DNA of 64,000 nt. Source: Alphaproteobacteria bacterium. Lineage in GTDB: Bacteria > Pseudomonadota > Alphaproteobacteria > Caulobacterales > Maricaulaceae. A model generated the notes under the pieces. It saw nothing but the letters and a program-made list of their open reading frames with translations. It was not told the DNA's origin and searched no databases. How positions within the stretch are numbered: the stretch's first letter is position 1; the number at the start of each line of letters is the position of its first letter. Below are positions 8,738-17,847 of this stretch, one piece after another. The DNA lies in the NCBI GenBank assembly GCA_024742735.1, contig JANSXV010000001.1, positions 372,001-436,000 of the forward strand, written 5' to 3'. The translations under genes and the position numbers were made by a program.

Positions 8738-9721
8738 CTAGCCTCCCAACACCTTCGCCGCCCGAGGCGCGAAGTATGTAAGAACCCCATCCGCGCCGGC
8801 GCGCTTGAACGCCAGCAGGCTCTCCATCATCGCCCGTTCGCCGTCGATCCAGCCATTGGCCGCCGCCGCTTCGATCATGGCGTACTCGCCGGAGACCTGG
8901 AAGGCGTAGGTGGGCAGGGCGAAGGCGTCCTTCACGCGGGCGACGATATCCAGATAGGGCAGGCCCGGCTTGACCATGACCATGTCCGCGCCTTCGGCGA
9001 TGTCGAGTTCCACCTCGCGGATGGATTCGTCAGTGTTCGCCGGGTCCATCTGATAGGTCTTCTTGTCGCCCTGCAGGGCTGCGGAGGAGCCGATGGCGTC
9101 GCGATAGGGTCCGTAGAAGGCTGAGGCGTATTTGGCCGCGTAGGACAGGATCATCACGTCCTCGAAGCCTTCGGAGTCCAGCGCCGCTCTGAGCGCCCCG
9201 ACGCGGCCATCCATCATGTCGCTCGGCGCGATGACGTCGCAGCCCGCGCGCGCCTGGCAGATCGCCTGCTGGCACAGGCGCTCGATCGTGGGATCGTTCA
9301 GGATGATCCCGTTCTCCATCAGCCCGTCATGGCCGTGGTCGGTGAACGGGTCGAGCGCCACGTCACAGATGATCCCGACCTCGGGCGCGGCGTCCTTCAT
9401 CGCCTTGATCGCCTGACCGACGAGGCCGTTCGGATCATCGGCCTGGGAGCCGCGGGCGTCCTTCAGGCTGGAATCGATATTGGGGAAGATGGCGATCGCG
9501 GGAATGCCGAGCGCGCGCGCCTCGACGGCGGCTTTGGCCGCGTCGGCGAAGGTGAGTCGCTTCGTACCCGGCATGGCCGCGACCGGTTCGCTCTCGGCCT
9601 TGTCGGTGACGACGAGGGTCCAGATCAGGTCGTCGGTGGTGAGCGTGTTCTCCCGCATCAGGCGGCGCGACCAGTCATGCTGGCGCATGCGGCGCAGGCG
9701 GGTGGTGGGAAACTGGGCCAT
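8738..9721 (-). CDS. hemB: Delta-aminolevulinic acid dehydratase (porphobilinogen synthase)
   Basis: 327 residues. Condenses two 5-aminolevulinates to porphobilinogen in heme synthesis; hemA lies 4 kb away on the other strand. Start MAQFPTTRLRRMRQHDWSRRL is the canonical N terminus; the extra ~54 codons upstream in frame are not conserved-looking. Schiff-base lysines are visible in YAAKYASAFYGPYRDA and DMVMVKPGLPYLD. The metal loop reads DVALDPFTDHGHDG, that is aspartates where zinc enzymes have cysteines, so this is the magnesium-stimulated, zinc-independent class usual in alphaproteobacteria. Confidence 0.95.
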   Translation of the reverse strand: MAQFPTTRLRRMRQHDWSRRLMRENTLTTDDLIWTLVVTDKAESEPVAAMPGTKRLTFADAAKAAVEARALGIPAIAIFPNIDSSLKDARGSQADDPNGLVGQAIKAMKDAAPEVGIICDVALDPFTDHGHDGLMENGIILNDPTIERLCQQAICQARAGCDVIAPSDMMDGRVGALRAALDSEGFEDVMILSYAAKYASAFYGPYRDAIGSSAALQGDKKTYQMDPANTDESIREVELDIAEGADMVMVKPGLPYLDIVARVKDAFALPTYAFQVSGEYAMIEAAAANGWIDGERAMMESLLAFKRAGADGVLTYFAPRAAKVLGG

Positions 9722-9804
9722 GGCGGTGTATCTCCGCGGGTCATGAACTTGAAGAAGGCCGGCGCGCCGGTTAGGTCGCAGCCGGAGTCTTAGGAGGTTT
9801 TTCC

Positions 9805-10941
9805 GTGCATTTCGAGCTGACTGAAGACCAGGCGCTGATTCAGGACGCCGCGCGCCGCTTCGCCGACGACCGGCTGAAGCCATTCGCCGCTGAATGGGAC
9901 GAGAAGAAACACTTCCCCGTCGACGTGCTGAAGGAAAGCGCGGCGCTGGGGTTCGCCGGCATCTACACGAGAGACGATGTGGGCGGATCGGGCATGAGCC
10001 GGGTCGACGCCGCGCTGATCTTCGAACAGCTCAGCCGGGGCTGCGTCTCCACCGCGGCCTTCATTTCCATCCACAACATGGTGAGCTGGATGATCGATAC
10101 GTGGGGCAGTGAAGACCAGCGCCAGCGCTGGCTGCCCAGGCTGACCGCCATGGATCTGATCGGCTCCTACTGCCTGACTGAACCAGGCTCAGGCTCCGAC
10201 GCAGCCGCCATGCGCACCAAGGCGGTTCGCGACGGCGACCACTACGTCATCAACGGCTCTAAAGCCTTCATCTCCGGCGCCGGGACGAGCGATCTCTACG
10301 TCTTGATGTGCCGGACCGGCGACAATGGACCGAAGGGCGTCTCCACGATTGTGGTGGAGAAGGGCACGCCCGGCCTGTCCTTCGGTGCTAACGAGAAGAA
10401 GATGGGCTGGAATTCCCAGCCGACCGCCGTGGTCAGCTTTGAAGACTGCCGCGTGCCGGTGGAGAACCGCCTGGGCGAGGAGGGGCAGGGCTTCACATTC
10501 GCGATGAACGGGCTGAATGGCGGGCGCATCAATATTGGCGCCTGCTCGCTGGGCGGCGCCGCCGAAGCCACTGACCTGGCGCTGGCCTACGCGAAAGAAC
10601 GCAGCCAGTTCGGCCGGTCCATCGCAGATTTCCAGGCCACCCAGTTCAAGCTCGCCGACATGGCCACCGAGCTCGACGCCAGCCGCCTCATGCTGCTGCG
10701 CGCCGCCGATGCGCTCGACCGCAAGGATCCGTCGGCGCCGAAATACTGCGCCATGGCCAAGCGCTTTGCGACCGATCTGGGCTTCCGCATCGCCAACGAG
10801 GCGCTGCAGATCCATGGCGGCTATGGCTATCTGAAGGACTATCCCATCGAACGCATCGTGCGTGATCTGCGCGTCCATCAGATCCTGGAAGGGACGAACG
10901 AGATCATGCGCGTCATCATCGCAAAGGACCTGCTGAAATGA
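9805..10941 (+). CDS. Acyl-CoA dehydrogenase (isobutyryl-CoA dehydrogenase-like)
   Basis: 378 residues. Flavoenzyme of beta-oxidation type: [14 protein letters not shown] and FISGAG for FAD binding, [16 protein letters not shown], and [19 protein letters not shown] followed by the LEGTNEIMR end motif. GTG start with AGGAGG seven bases upstream. It overlaps the next gene (3-hydroxyisobutyryl-CoA hydrolase) by ATGA, and mmsB follows, so its substrate is most likely isobutyryl-CoA in valine breakdown; that is inferred from context. Confidence 0.9.
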   Translation: MHFELTEDQALIQDAARRFADDRLKPFAAEWDEKKHFPVDVLKESAALGFAGIYTRDDVGGSGMSRVDAALIFEQLSRGCVSTAAFISIHNMVSWMIDTWGSEDQRQRWLPRLTAMDLIGSYCLTEPGSGSDAAAMRTKAVRDGDHYVINGSKAFISGAGTSDLYVLMCRTGDNGPKGVSTIVVEKGTPGLSFGANEKKMGWNSQPTAVVSFEDCRVPVENRLGEEGQGFTFAMNGLNGGRINIGACSLGGAAEATDLALAYAKERSQFGRSIADFQATQFKLADMATELDASRLMLLRAADALDRKDPSAPKYCAMAKRFATDLGFRIANEALQIHGGYGYLKDYPIERIVRDLRVHQILEGTNEIMRVIIAKDLLK

Positions 10942-11981
10942 CCGAAGACGTCATCATCCGCAAAACCGGCGATGTGGGCCGGATTACGCTGAACCGCCCC
11001 AAGGCTCTGAACGCCCTCAACCAGGACATGGTCGAGGCCATGACGACCGCGCTGCTGGAATGGCGCGACGACCCTGAGGTCAAAGCCGTCGTTGTGGATG
11101 GAGAGGGCGAGAAAGGCTTCTGCGCCGGCGGGGATATCCGCATGCTCACCGAGAGCGGCAAGGCGGGCGATGGTCGGGCCTGGAAGTTCTGGCGGGACGA
11201 ATACCGGCTCAACACTCTGATTGCGGAGTATCCCAAGCCCTATGTCGCCCTGATCGACGGCGTGACCATGGGCGGCGGCGTGGGGATCAGCGTCCATGGC
11301 GAGTTCCGGGTCGCGGGCGACCGGACCCTGTTCGCCATGCCGGAGACCGGGATCGGTTTTCACCCCGATGTAGGCGGCGCCTTCTTCCTGCCGCGCCTGG
11401 CCGGGGAGATCGGAACCTGGATGGGCCTGACCGGCGCGCGTCTGAAGACCGCCGACTGCATCGCGGCGGGCGTCGCCACCCATTACGTGCCGACCGAGCG
11501 CTTCGGCGAGCTGATCCACGCCCTGGAGCACGAGAAGCTTGATGATGACGGCGAGCGGATCGACCAGCTTCTGGACGGATTCGGCGCGCCGGCCGGCTCG
11601 TCCGATCTCAGCCTGTCGCTCGGCCTGATCGATGCGGCGTTCGCGGGCGATGATCCCGATGCGATCCTCAATCGCCTCGAAGACGCGGGCGACGGATGGT
11701 CCAAGAAGCAGGCCTCCATCCTGAAATCGAAATCCCCGACCTCCGTCGCGGTCACGCTGGCCGCGTTGCGCAAGGGCGCCGCGCTGAGCTTCCGCGATGT
11801 GATGGTCCAGGATCTGCGTGTCTCCATGCGCTTCCTGGCGGAAGGTTCGGACTTCTATGAAGGCGTGCGCGCGGTGATCCTCGACAAGGACAACGCCCCG
11901 AACTGGGGAGCGCGCTCAGCCGACATCGACGGCTATTTCACGTCGTTGGGCGGCGAAGACGAGATGACGTTCCTGGACTGA
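10938..11981 (+). CDS. 3-hydroxyisobutyryl-CoA hydrolase (enoyl-CoA hydratase/isomerase family)
   Basis: 347 residues, longer than a plain enoyl-CoA hydratase (~260) and right for the HIBYL-CoA hydrolase branch. Oxyanion-hole segments [15 protein letters not shown] and [20 protein letters not shown] are present, as is [23 protein letters not shown] and SLEFRD-like [13 protein letters not shown], with ANWGAR-type end NAPNWGARS. It releases 3-hydroxyisobutyrate, the substrate of MmsB encoded 200 bases downstream. Start overlaps the preceding stop (ATGA). Confidence 0.9.
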   Translation: MTEDVIIRKTGDVGRITLNRPKALNALNQDMVEAMTTALLEWRDDPEVKAVVVDGEGEKGFCAGGDIRMLTESGKAGDGRAWKFWRDEYRLNTLIAEYPKPYVALIDGVTMGGGVGISVHGEFRVAGDRTLFAMPETGIGFHPDVGGAFFLPRLAGEIGTWMGLTGARLKTADCIAAGVATHYVPTERFGELIHALEHEKLDDDGERIDQLLDGFGAPAGSSDLSLSLGLIDAAFAGDDPDAILNRLEDAGDGWSKKQASILKSKSPTSVAVTLAALRKGAALSFRDVMVQDLRVSMRFLAEGSDFYEGVRAVILDKDNAPNWGARSADIDGYFTSLGGEDEMTFLD

Positions 11982-11991
11982 GGCGATTGTT

Positions 11992-12142
11992 CACCCCACC
12001 CCGACCCTTCCCTTGGAGGGGAGGGAGGAGTGCTTCGCTCTGATGTGCGCGTCGCGAGAGCTTTCCGGTCTCTGCCGGAATCTGATCAGCGTCCGGCGCC
12101 TGCGCTTCACCCTCCCCTTGAGGGGAGGGCCGGGGTGGGGTG
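11992..12142. repeat. Pair of intergenic palindromic elements in inverted orientation
   Basis: Two ~35-base units (11992-12026 and 12108-12142) are near-exact reverse complements of each other. Each carries an inner palindrome; in the right unit it is perfect, CCCTCCCCT-TG-AGGGGAGGG, and in the left one degenerate. Outer flanks are CACCCCACCCCG on the left and CGGGGTGGGGTG on the right. The whole could fold into a large cruciform with an ~80-base loop between the hydrolase and mmsB genes. It resembles the REP-like mosaic elements scattered between genes of many Caulobacter-type genomes. Confidence 0.8.
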
Positions 12143-12180
12143 TATAAGCGCGCAAACCATAACCATCAGGGAGGCCGCTC

Positions 12181-13086
12181 ATGGCCGAGATTGCTTTCAT
12201 CGGGCTTGGAAACATGGGCTCAGGCATGGCCGCGAACCTGGTCAAGGCCGGTCACGCCGTGCGCGCCTTCGATCTGAACGAAGCGGCGGTGCAGGCGCTG
12301 GTCGGGAAAGGCGCCAGGGCGGCCTCGACGCTTTCGGTCGCTGTGACCGGCGCCGATGCGGTCGTGACGATGCTGCCGGCCGGTCCCCATGTGAAATCGG
12401 TCTACGAGGGCGCGGACGGTATTCTTGAGCTCGCGCGCGCCGACGCCGTATTGATCGATTGCTCAACGATCGACGTGGACACCGCGCGCGCTGTCGGCGC
12501 AGCGGCCGCAGCCAAGGGCTTCAGCTTTGTCGATGCGCCGGTGTCCGGCGGCGTCGCGGCGGCCGAAGGCGGGACCCTGACCTTCATGGTCGGCGGGCCG
12601 GAGGAAGCCTTCAACAGGGCCGAACCGATCCTTGACGCCATGGGCAAGGCGGTGATCCGGGCCGGTGAAGCCGGGGCCGGTCAGGCCGCAAAGATCTGCA
12701 ACAACATGTTGCTGGGCATTCACATGATCGGCACATGCGAAGCGCTGAACCTGGCCATGAAGCTTGGGCTGGACCCGCAGAACTTCTACGATATCGCCTC
12801 GAAGGCGTCGGGGCAGACCTGGTCGCTGACCAGCTATTGCCCGGTGCCGGGACCAGTTCCCGCCGCGCCGTCGAACCGGGACTACAAGCCCGGCTTCGCC
12901 GCCCCGATGATGCTGAAGGATCTGAAGCTCGCCCAGGCGACCGCTGAAGAGGCCGGCGTGGAAACGCCCATGGGCCGTCGCGCCCGCGAAATCTATCAGC
13001 AGTTCAATGATGAAGGCGGCGCGGAGCTGGATTTCTCCGGTGTGATCAAGATGCTCGCCGGTGAGCTTGGCTCGGGCGTCAAGTGA
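12181..13086 (+). CDS. mmsB: 3-hydroxyisobutyrate dehydrogenase
   Basis: 301 residues. NAD motif FIGLGNMGSGMAANLVKAGH, substrate loop FVDAPVSGGVAAAEGGTLTFMVGG, catalytic lysine in AGQAAKICNNMLLG, and the family's long C-terminal helix with NRDYKPGFAAPMMLKDLKLA. It oxidises 3-hydroxyisobutyrate to methylmalonate semialdehyde, following the two genes upstream in valine degradation; the semialdehyde dehydrogenase (mmsA) is not in the window. Ribosome site GGGAGG lies seven bases before the ATG. The paired repeat upstream separates it from the hydrolase gene. Confidence 0.93.
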   Translation: MAEIAFIGLGNMGSGMAANLVKAGHAVRAFDLNEAAVQALVGKGARAASTLSVAVTGADAVVTMLPAGPHVKSVYEGADGILELARADAVLIDCSTIDVDTARAVGAAAAAKGFSFVDAPVSGGVAAAEGGTLTFMVGGPEEAFNRAEPILDAMGKAVIRAGEAGAGQAAKICNNMLLGIHMIGTCEALNLAMKLGLDPQNFYDIASKASGQTWSLTSYCPVPGPVPAAPSNRDYKPGFAAPMMLKDLKLAQATAEEAGVETPMGRRAREIYQQFNDEGGAELDFSGVIKMLAGELGSGVK

Positions 13087-13229
13087 GATTGCGAAACGCT
13101 TTCAAAGACTAGGCGCGACATCTGGTCCTGAGGGGAAGACGCGCGCCCGGCTTCGGTCTATGTCTGTTTGACGACAGCTTCGCCCCTCTTGAATGGAGAG
13201 CCGCCGGCCTTGGCTCCGGCGCAGATCAG

Positions 13230-14444
13230 ATGGACTATCGCAGCGCATTCCAAGCCTCCCTCGCTCGTGTCCGCGCCGAAGGCCGCTATCGCGTCTTCGC
13301 CAATCTGCGCCGGATCAAGGGGCAGTTTCCCCGTGCTCACTGGCGCACGCCGGACGGTGATGTGCGCGAAGTGACGGTCTGGTGCTCCAACGACTATCTG
13401 GGCATGGGCCAGAGCGCTTGCGTGACCGGCGCCATGAAGCAGGCGATCGACGATGTCGGCGCCGGGGCGGGGGGCACCCGCAACATCTCCGGCACCACCA
13501 ATTATCACGTGGAGCTTGAGCGTTCGCTGGCGGAGCTGCACGACAAGGAATCCGCGCTTCTGTTCACGTCGGGCTACATTTCCAACCAGGCGACCATCGC
13601 GACGCTGGGCAAAATCCTGCCTGGCTTGATCATTTTTTCCGATGCTCTGAACCACGCCTCCATGATCGAAGGCGTGAAGAACGCCGGGGGGCAGAAGCAT
13701 GTCTGGCGGCACAATGATCTGGCGCACCTGGAGGAGCTACTGCAGGCCGCGCCTAAAGATGCGCCCAAGCTGATCGCGCTGGAGTCGGTCTATTCCATGG
13801 ACGGCGATATCGGCCCGCTTGAGGGCGTCTGCGACCTCGCCGAGAAATATGGCGCGCTGACCTATCTCGATGAAGTTCACGCGGTCGGGCTTTACGGCCT
13901 GCGCGGCGGCGGCATCGCCGAGCGCGAAGGCCTCATGGACCGCTTCGACATCATCGAAGGCACGCTGGGCAAGGCCTATGGCGTCATGGGCGGGTATATC
14001 GCCGCCGATGAGGTGATCGTCGACGCGGTGCGCTCGTGGGCGCCCGGCTTCATCTTCACCACTTCTCTGGCGCCGGCGCTCGCTGCAGGCGCGCGCGCGA
14101 GCGTGGAGTATCTGAAAAGCGCCCATCACCTGCGAGAGCAGCACCAGGCCCGCGCCGCCGAGCTGAAGCAGCGCTTCCGCGATGCGGGTCTGCCGTTGAT
14201 GGAGAGCGAGACTCACATCGTGCCGCTGAAAGTGGGCGATCCGGTCCTGTGCAAACGCATGACCGATGAACTGCTTGAAGAGCACGGGATCTACGTCCAG
14301 CCGATCAATTATCCCACAGTGCCGCGCGGGACCGAGCGGATGCGCTTTACCCCCACGCCTCTGCACGATGATGGGATGATGGACGAGCTGGTGACGGCCC
14401 TGCGCGCTGTCTACGCTCGCCACGCGGCGTCCATGGTGGCGTGA
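13230..14444 (+). CDS. hemA: 5-aminolevulinate synthase
   Basis: 404 residues, the standard length. Condenses glycine and succinyl-CoA with PLP in the first step of tetrapyrrole synthesis (the C4 or Shemin route typical of alphaproteobacteria). Motifs: [71 protein letters not shown], and the PLP lysine in [15 protein letters not shown]. Start MDYRSAF matches the family N terminus. The last base of its stop is the first base of the next gene's ATG. Confidence 0.96.
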   Translation: MDYRSAFQASLARVRAEGRYRVFANLRRIKGQFPRAHWRTPDGDVREVTVWCSNDYLGMGQSACVTGAMKQAIDDVGAGAGGTRNISGTTNYHVELERSLAELHDKESALLFTSGYISNQATIATLGKILPGLIIFSDALNHASMIEGVKNAGGQKHVWRHNDLAHLEELLQAAPKDAPKLIALESVYSMDGDIGPLEGVCDLAEKYGALTYLDEVHAVGLYGLRGGGIAEREGLMDRFDIIEGTLGKAYGVMGGYIAADEVIVDAVRSWAPGFIFTTSLAPALAAGARASVEYLKSAHHLREQHQARAAELKQRFRDAGLPLMESETHIVPLKVGDPVLCKRMTDELLEEHGIYVQPINYPTVPRGTERMRFTPTPLHDDGMMDELVTALRAVYARHAASMVA

Positions 14445-14701
14445 TGACCGATCGTGATCCGCTATCGGGTCGCGAGGTCATCTTCGAGTTCATCACCCTT
14501 GGCGACTATGTGCGCGTGGCTGCGGTCGACGGGATCACCGGCGAGGAGGTCTATGTCAGCGGCCCGGTGAACACGCCTCAGGCCGATCTTGAGCGCATCG
14601 CCCTGCGCAAATTGATCCGCAAGCTCGGGCTCGCCAGCCCCGATGAAGAAGACCCCGAAAACAAAACGCCCCGGCGCGGCGGCCGGGGCGTCATCGTATA
14701 G
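14444..14701 (+). CDS. Small conserved alphaproteobacterial protein (DUF6898-like)
   Basis: 85 residues, no membrane segment. The N-terminal two-thirds (REVIFEFITLGDYVRVAAVDGITGEEVYVSGP) looks like the small beta-rich family found after hemA-like genes in alphaproteobacteria (DUF6898 from memory; not verified). The C-terminal tail is basic and low-complexity (TPRRGGRGVIV) and is encoded by the arms of a strong inverted repeat that forms the terminator of the convergent mucR gene. Function unknown; coupled to hemA by a TGATG overlap. Confidence 0.65.
   Translation: MTDRDPLSGREVIFEFITLGDYVRVAAVDGITGEEVYVSGPVNTPQADLERIALRKLIRKLGLASPDEEDPENKTPRRGGRGVIV
14658..14691 (-). terminator. Rho-independent terminator of mucR, inside the coding end of the facing gene
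   Basis: Perfect 10-base stem ACGCCCCGGC / GCCGGGGCGT (14666-14675 and 14682-14691) with a six-base loop. Read on the minus strand it is followed by TTTTGTTTT, the classic U-tract, and lies ~30 bases after the mucR stop. On the plus strand no T-run follows. The stem encodes the Arg/Gly-rich tail of the small protein after hemA. Confidence 0.8.
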
Positions 14702-14719
14702 GTCAGGCGAAACCGGGCC

Positions 14720-15151
14720 TCACTTGGCCTTTTTCTTACGGCCGCCGCGGCCAAGGCCGATCTCCTTGGCGAACTCGGACCGGCGCTTGGAGTAGTTCGG
14801 CGCGACCATGGGATAGTCAGCCGGAAGGCCCCACTTGCGGCGATAGTCTTCCGGGCTCATGTCGAACTGGGAACGCAGATACCGCTTGAGCATCTTGAGC
14901 TTTTTGCCGTCTTCCAGGCACACGATGTAATCATCGGTGACCGACTTGGAGACCGGCACGGCGGGCTTGGCCTTCACCTCGGGCTTCGGGGCGTCGCCGG
15001 AGATTTCCTTCATGGTCGCGTGAACCGACTTGATCATCTCCGGCACGTTCTCGGCTGGAACCGAGTTGTGCGTAAGAAAAGATGCAACGATGTCGGTCGT
15101 CATGCGCAGCAGTTCTTCGTTATCAATGTTTGGAATGGCTTCTTCCGTCAT
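14720..15151 (-). CDS. mucR: MucR/Ros family transcriptional regulator, zinc ligands substituted
   Basis: 143 residues. N-terminal oligomerisation region, acidic/proline linker, then the Ros/MucR DNA-binding domain: YIVCLEDGKKLKMLKRYL, SPEDYRRKWGLPADYPMVAPNY and KEIGLGR, ending in a lysine-rich tail (GGRKKKAK). MucR proteins are global H-NS-like regulators of AT-rich promoters; in Caulobacter they govern cell-cycle genes. Of the usual C-D/C-H-H zinc set, Cys78 and Asp81 remain but both histidines are replaced (Tyr91 and Gln95). A promoter (TTGCAT-17-TAGACA) and AT-rich DNA lie upstream, compatible with self-regulation. Confidence 0.92.
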   Translation of the reverse strand: MTEEAIPNIDNEELLRMTTDIVASFLTHNSVPAENVPEMIKSVHATMKEISGDAPKPEVKAKPAVPVSKSVTDDYIVCLEDGKKLKMLKRYLRSQFDMSPEDYRRKWGLPADYPMVAPNYSKRRSEFAKEIGLGRGGRKKKAK

Positions 15152-15205
15152 AACTCTCTTCCTGACAGCAGTGGGCTGAGCGAACGAATCGCACTCGATA
15201 ACTGG

Positions 15206-15234
15206 TGTCTAGTAGTAACATTCAGACCATGCAA
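15206..15234 (-). promoter_or_regulatory. Candidate mucR promoter
   Basis: On the minus strand TTGCAT (15229-15234) and TAGACA (15206-15211) are separated by 17 bases, about 55 bases before the mucR start. The 15190-15290 stretch is clearly AT-richer than its surroundings, the type of DNA MucR binds. Confidence 0.45.
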
Positions 15235-15323
15235 GTAAATGCTACGTTTGAATGAAAGTAATTTGTCCTGTGATTGTAATGTGGGGTGGGTGCGCTGAGT
15301 TAAAGCAGCGCAGCCGTGAGTGG

Positions 15324-15352
15324 TTGTCGACGGGGTCGCCGGGCCGTATGTA
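15324..15352 (+). promoter_or_regulatory. Candidate promoter of the glyA-nrdR-rib-nusB-thiL operon
   Basis: TTGTCG (15324-15329) and TATGTA (15347-15352) with a 17-base spacer, leaving a leader of only ~23 bases before the glyA ATG. No riboswitch-like structure fits in the leader, so the riboflavin genes appear not to have an FMN switch here. Confidence 0.6.
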
Positions 15353-15382
15353 CGGGGCGTCTCAGCAATACGGAGCAGCGCC

Positions 15383-16693
15383 ATGGCTGACGCCCCTGTT
15401 CGCGAAACCGCCGACGGCTTCTTCACCCGTTCGCTCGGCGCGGCCGATCCTGAACTGGCCGATGCGGTCGCGAAGGAGATCCGGCGCCAGCAGACTCAGA
15501 TCGAGCTGATTGCGTCGGAGAACATCGTGTCTCGCGCGGTCCTCGAGGCCCAGGGATCGCCGCTGACGAACAAGTATGCCGAAGGTTATCCCGGCAAGCG
15601 CTATTATGGCGGCTGTGAATTCGTGGACGTGGCCGAAGACCTTGCGATCGAGCGGGCGAAGAAGCTGTTCGGCGCGGCCTACGCCAACGTTCAGCCCAAC
15701 TCGGGCAGCCAGGCCAATCAGGCGGTGTTTCTCGCGCTCCTGAAGCCCGGCGACAAGATTCTGGGTCTCGATCTGGCGGCGGGCGGGCACCTGACCCACG
15801 GCGCGCGCCCGAACATGTCGGGCAAGTGGTTCGAGGCCCATCATTATGGCGTGCGGGAAGCCGATGCTCTGATCGACTACGACCTGCTGCGCGAGCAAGC
15901 CAAAGAGCTTCAGCCGCAGATGATCATCGCGGGCGGCTCGGCCTATCCGCGCACCATCGACTTCGCGGCCTTCCGCGAGATCGCCGATGAAGTCGGGGCG
16001 TATCTTCTGGTCGACATGGCCCACTTTGCAGGCCTTGTGGCCGGCGGCGCCTATCCCAACCCGGTTCCTTACGCGGACGTTTGCACCACCACGACGCACA
16101 AGACGCTACGCGGTCCGCGCGGCGGCATGATCGTTTCGCGCGACGTTGATCTGGGCAAAAAGTTCAACTCCGCCGTCTTCCCCGGTCTTCAGGGCGGCCC
16201 GCTCATGCACGTGATCGCGGCCAAGGCTGTTGCGTTAGGCGAAGCCCTGCAGCCGGCCTTCAAGGACTACGCCGCGAGCGTGGTGGAAAACTGCAAGGCG
16301 ATGGTCGGCGCACTGTCGGAAGCGGGGCTGGACCTTGTGTCGGGTGGTACCGACAGCCACGTGGCGCTCGTCGATCTGCGCCCCAAGGGCCTGACCGGGA
16401 ACATCTCCGAAGCTGCGCTGGAACGCGCGCACATCACCTGCAACAAGAACGGCGTGCCGTTCGACCCGGAGAAGCCGACGGTCACGTCCGGTCTGCGCGT
16501 GGGCTCCCCGGCGGGAACGACGCGCGGCTTCGGCGCCGCGGAATTCCGCCGGGTCGGTGAGCTTATGGGCGAGGTGCTCGACGCGCTGAGCGCGAACAAG
16601 GACGGCGACAGCGCCGTTGAAGCGCGCGTGCGTGACGAAGTCATCGCGCTGTGCGAGCGTTTCCCGATCTATCCTGATCTCAATCAAGGCTGA
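15383..16693 (+). CDS. glyA: Serine hydroxymethyltransferase
   Basis: 436 residues from [14 protein letters not shown]; an earlier in-frame start would overlap the promoter. Converts serine and tetrahydrofolate to glycine and methylene-THF with PLP. Motifs: [59 protein letters not shown] and the PLP lysine in [14 protein letters not shown]. Position 129-145 reads [18 protein letters not shown], as expected. First gene of a long operon; nrdR begins six bases after its stop, the usual glyA-nrdR-rib order of alphaproteobacteria. Confidence 0.96.
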   Translation: MADAPVRETADGFFTRSLGAADPELADAVAKEIRRQQTQIELIASENIVSRAVLEAQGSPLTNKYAEGYPGKRYYGGCEFVDVAEDLAIERAKKLFGAAYANVQPNSGSQANQAVFLALLKPGDKILGLDLAAGGHLTHGARPNMSGKWFEAHHYGVREADALIDYDLLREQAKELQPQMIIAGGSAYPRTIDFAAFREIADEVGAYLLVDMAHFAGLVAGGAYPNPVPYADVCTTTTHKTLRGPRGGMIVSRDVDLGKKFNSAVFPGLQGGPLMHVIAAKAVALGEALQPAFKDYAASVVENCKAMVGALSEAGLDLVSGGTDSHVALVDLRPKGLTGNISEAALERAHITCNKNGVPFDPEKPTVTSGLRVGSPAGTTRGFGAAEFRRVGELMGEVLDALSANKDGDSAVEARVRDEVIALCERFPIYPDLNQG

Positions 16694-16699
16694 TGAACC

Positions 16700-17188
16700 G
16701 TGCGGTGTCCCTTCTGCGCCCATCCTGACACGCAGGTGAAGGACTCCCGTCCCGCCGAGGATGGTCAGGCGATCCGCCGCCGGCGGCTCTGCCCAGGGTG
16801 CGGCGCGAGGTTCACCACGTTCGAGCGGGTCCAGCTGCGCGATCTTCATGTGGTGAAGTCCGACGGAAAACGCGAAGCGTTCGACCGCGCCAAATTGACC
16901 AAGTCCGTTGATTTGGCCACCCAGAAGCGGGCGATCGACCGGGACCGGCTCGACCAGATGATCTCAGGCATCGTGCGGCGCCTTGAAAGCGGCGGTGAGC
17001 CGGATGTGCCCTCGAAAACGATCGGCGGGCTCGTCATGGATGGGTTGCGCCATCTCGATACGGTGTCCTACGTGCGATACGCCTCGGTCTACCGGGACTT
17101 CAAGGAAGTCGAGGACTTCTCCGAGTTCATCAAGGAGCACGGCCTGTCCGGCGCGGAGGATGAGGATGGGGACGACGCCGGATCATGA
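16700..17188 (+). CDS. nrdR: Transcriptional repressor NrdR
   Basis: 162 residues. Zinc ribbon with Cys3, Cys6, Cys31 and Cys34 ([25 protein letters not shown]), then the ATP-cone domain ([16 protein letters not shown] ... [20 protein letters not shown]-type end). NrdR senses (d)ATP and represses ribonucleotide reductase genes. GTG start immediately at the zinc ribbon. Overlaps the next gene by four bases (ATGA). No nrd gene or clear NrdR box is seen in the window. Confidence 0.95.
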   Translation: MRCPFCAHPDTQVKDSRPAEDGQAIRRRRLCPGCGARFTTFERVQLRDLHVVKSDGKREAFDRAKLTKSVDLATQKRAIDRDRLDQMISGIVRRLESGGEPDVPSKTIGGLVMDGLRHLDTVSYVRYASVYRDFKEVEDFSEFIKEHGLSGAEDEDGDDAGS

Positions 17189-17844
17189 GCGTGACCGGCC
17201 GCCCGACCGTGACGTTGAAGCTGGCCACGAGCCTGGACGGGCAGGTCGCGCTCGCCGACGGAACGTCGAAATGGATCACCGGAGCTGAAGCGCGCGCTGA
17301 GGTGCATGACATGCGCGCCGCCCACGACGCCGTCATGACCGGGATCACAACGCTGCTCATCGATGACGCCGAACTGACAGCGCGCCCGGGCGGAGTGCTC
17401 GCCGAGCGCCAGCCGCTCAGAGTCGTCATGGACACCCGGCTGCGCTGCCTGCCCGACAGCGCCTTCCTGAAAGCCGGTCCGGCCATGCTGATCCATGGTC
17501 CAGGCGTTGACCCGGCAGAGCTCACCGCCGCCGGCGCAGACTGCCGGCAGGTCGCCCTTGAAGCCTCAGGGCGGGCCGATTTTCACGAAGCGCTCGAGGT
17601 GCTCAGGGATGCCGGCGTGAGCTCGGTGATGATCGAAGCCGGCGGCGTGCTGGCTGCATCCGCGCTTGCGGAAGGCGTTGTGGACCGCATCGCCTGGTTC
17701 CGCGCGCCGAAGATCCTGGGCGGGGACGGGCGGCCTTGCGTCGCAGCGCTGAACCTTGAGGCCCTTGAAGACGCGCCCATGTTTAAGCGCGTATCGGTGC
17801 GGGAGGTCGGCGCCGATCTCCTGGAACTGTACGAAAGGGCCTGA
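17185..17844 (+). CDS. ribD: RibD reductase domain protein lacking the deaminase domain
   Basis: 219 residues, against ~360-380 for bifunctional RibD. It begins at the reductase domain: [93 protein letters not shown]. This part reduces the ribosyl side chain of the pyrimidine intermediate with NADPH. The N-terminal cytidine-deaminase-like domain (HxE, PCxxxGxTPPC) is absent, and the start overlaps nrdR, so nothing was lost by choosing a late start. The deamination step must be encoded elsewhere. Confidence 0.88.
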   Translation: MSVTGRPTVTLKLATSLDGQVALADGTSKWITGAEARAEVHDMRAAHDAVMTGITTLLIDDAELTARPGGVLAERQPLRVVMDTRLRCLPDSAFLKAGPAMLIHGPGVDPAELTAAGADCRQVALEASGRADFHEALEVLRDAGVSSVMIEAGGVLAASALAEGVVDRIAWFRAPKILGGDGRPCVAALNLEALEDAPMFKRVSVREVGADLLELYERA

Positions 17845-17847
17845 CCC

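Noticed and set aside
15353-15382. Possible riboswitch (FMN or glycine) before the glyA-rib operon
   Set aside because: The candidate promoter leaves only ~30 bases of leader, too short for any known FMN or glycine aptamer, and no aptamer-like conserved pieces are seen further upstream.
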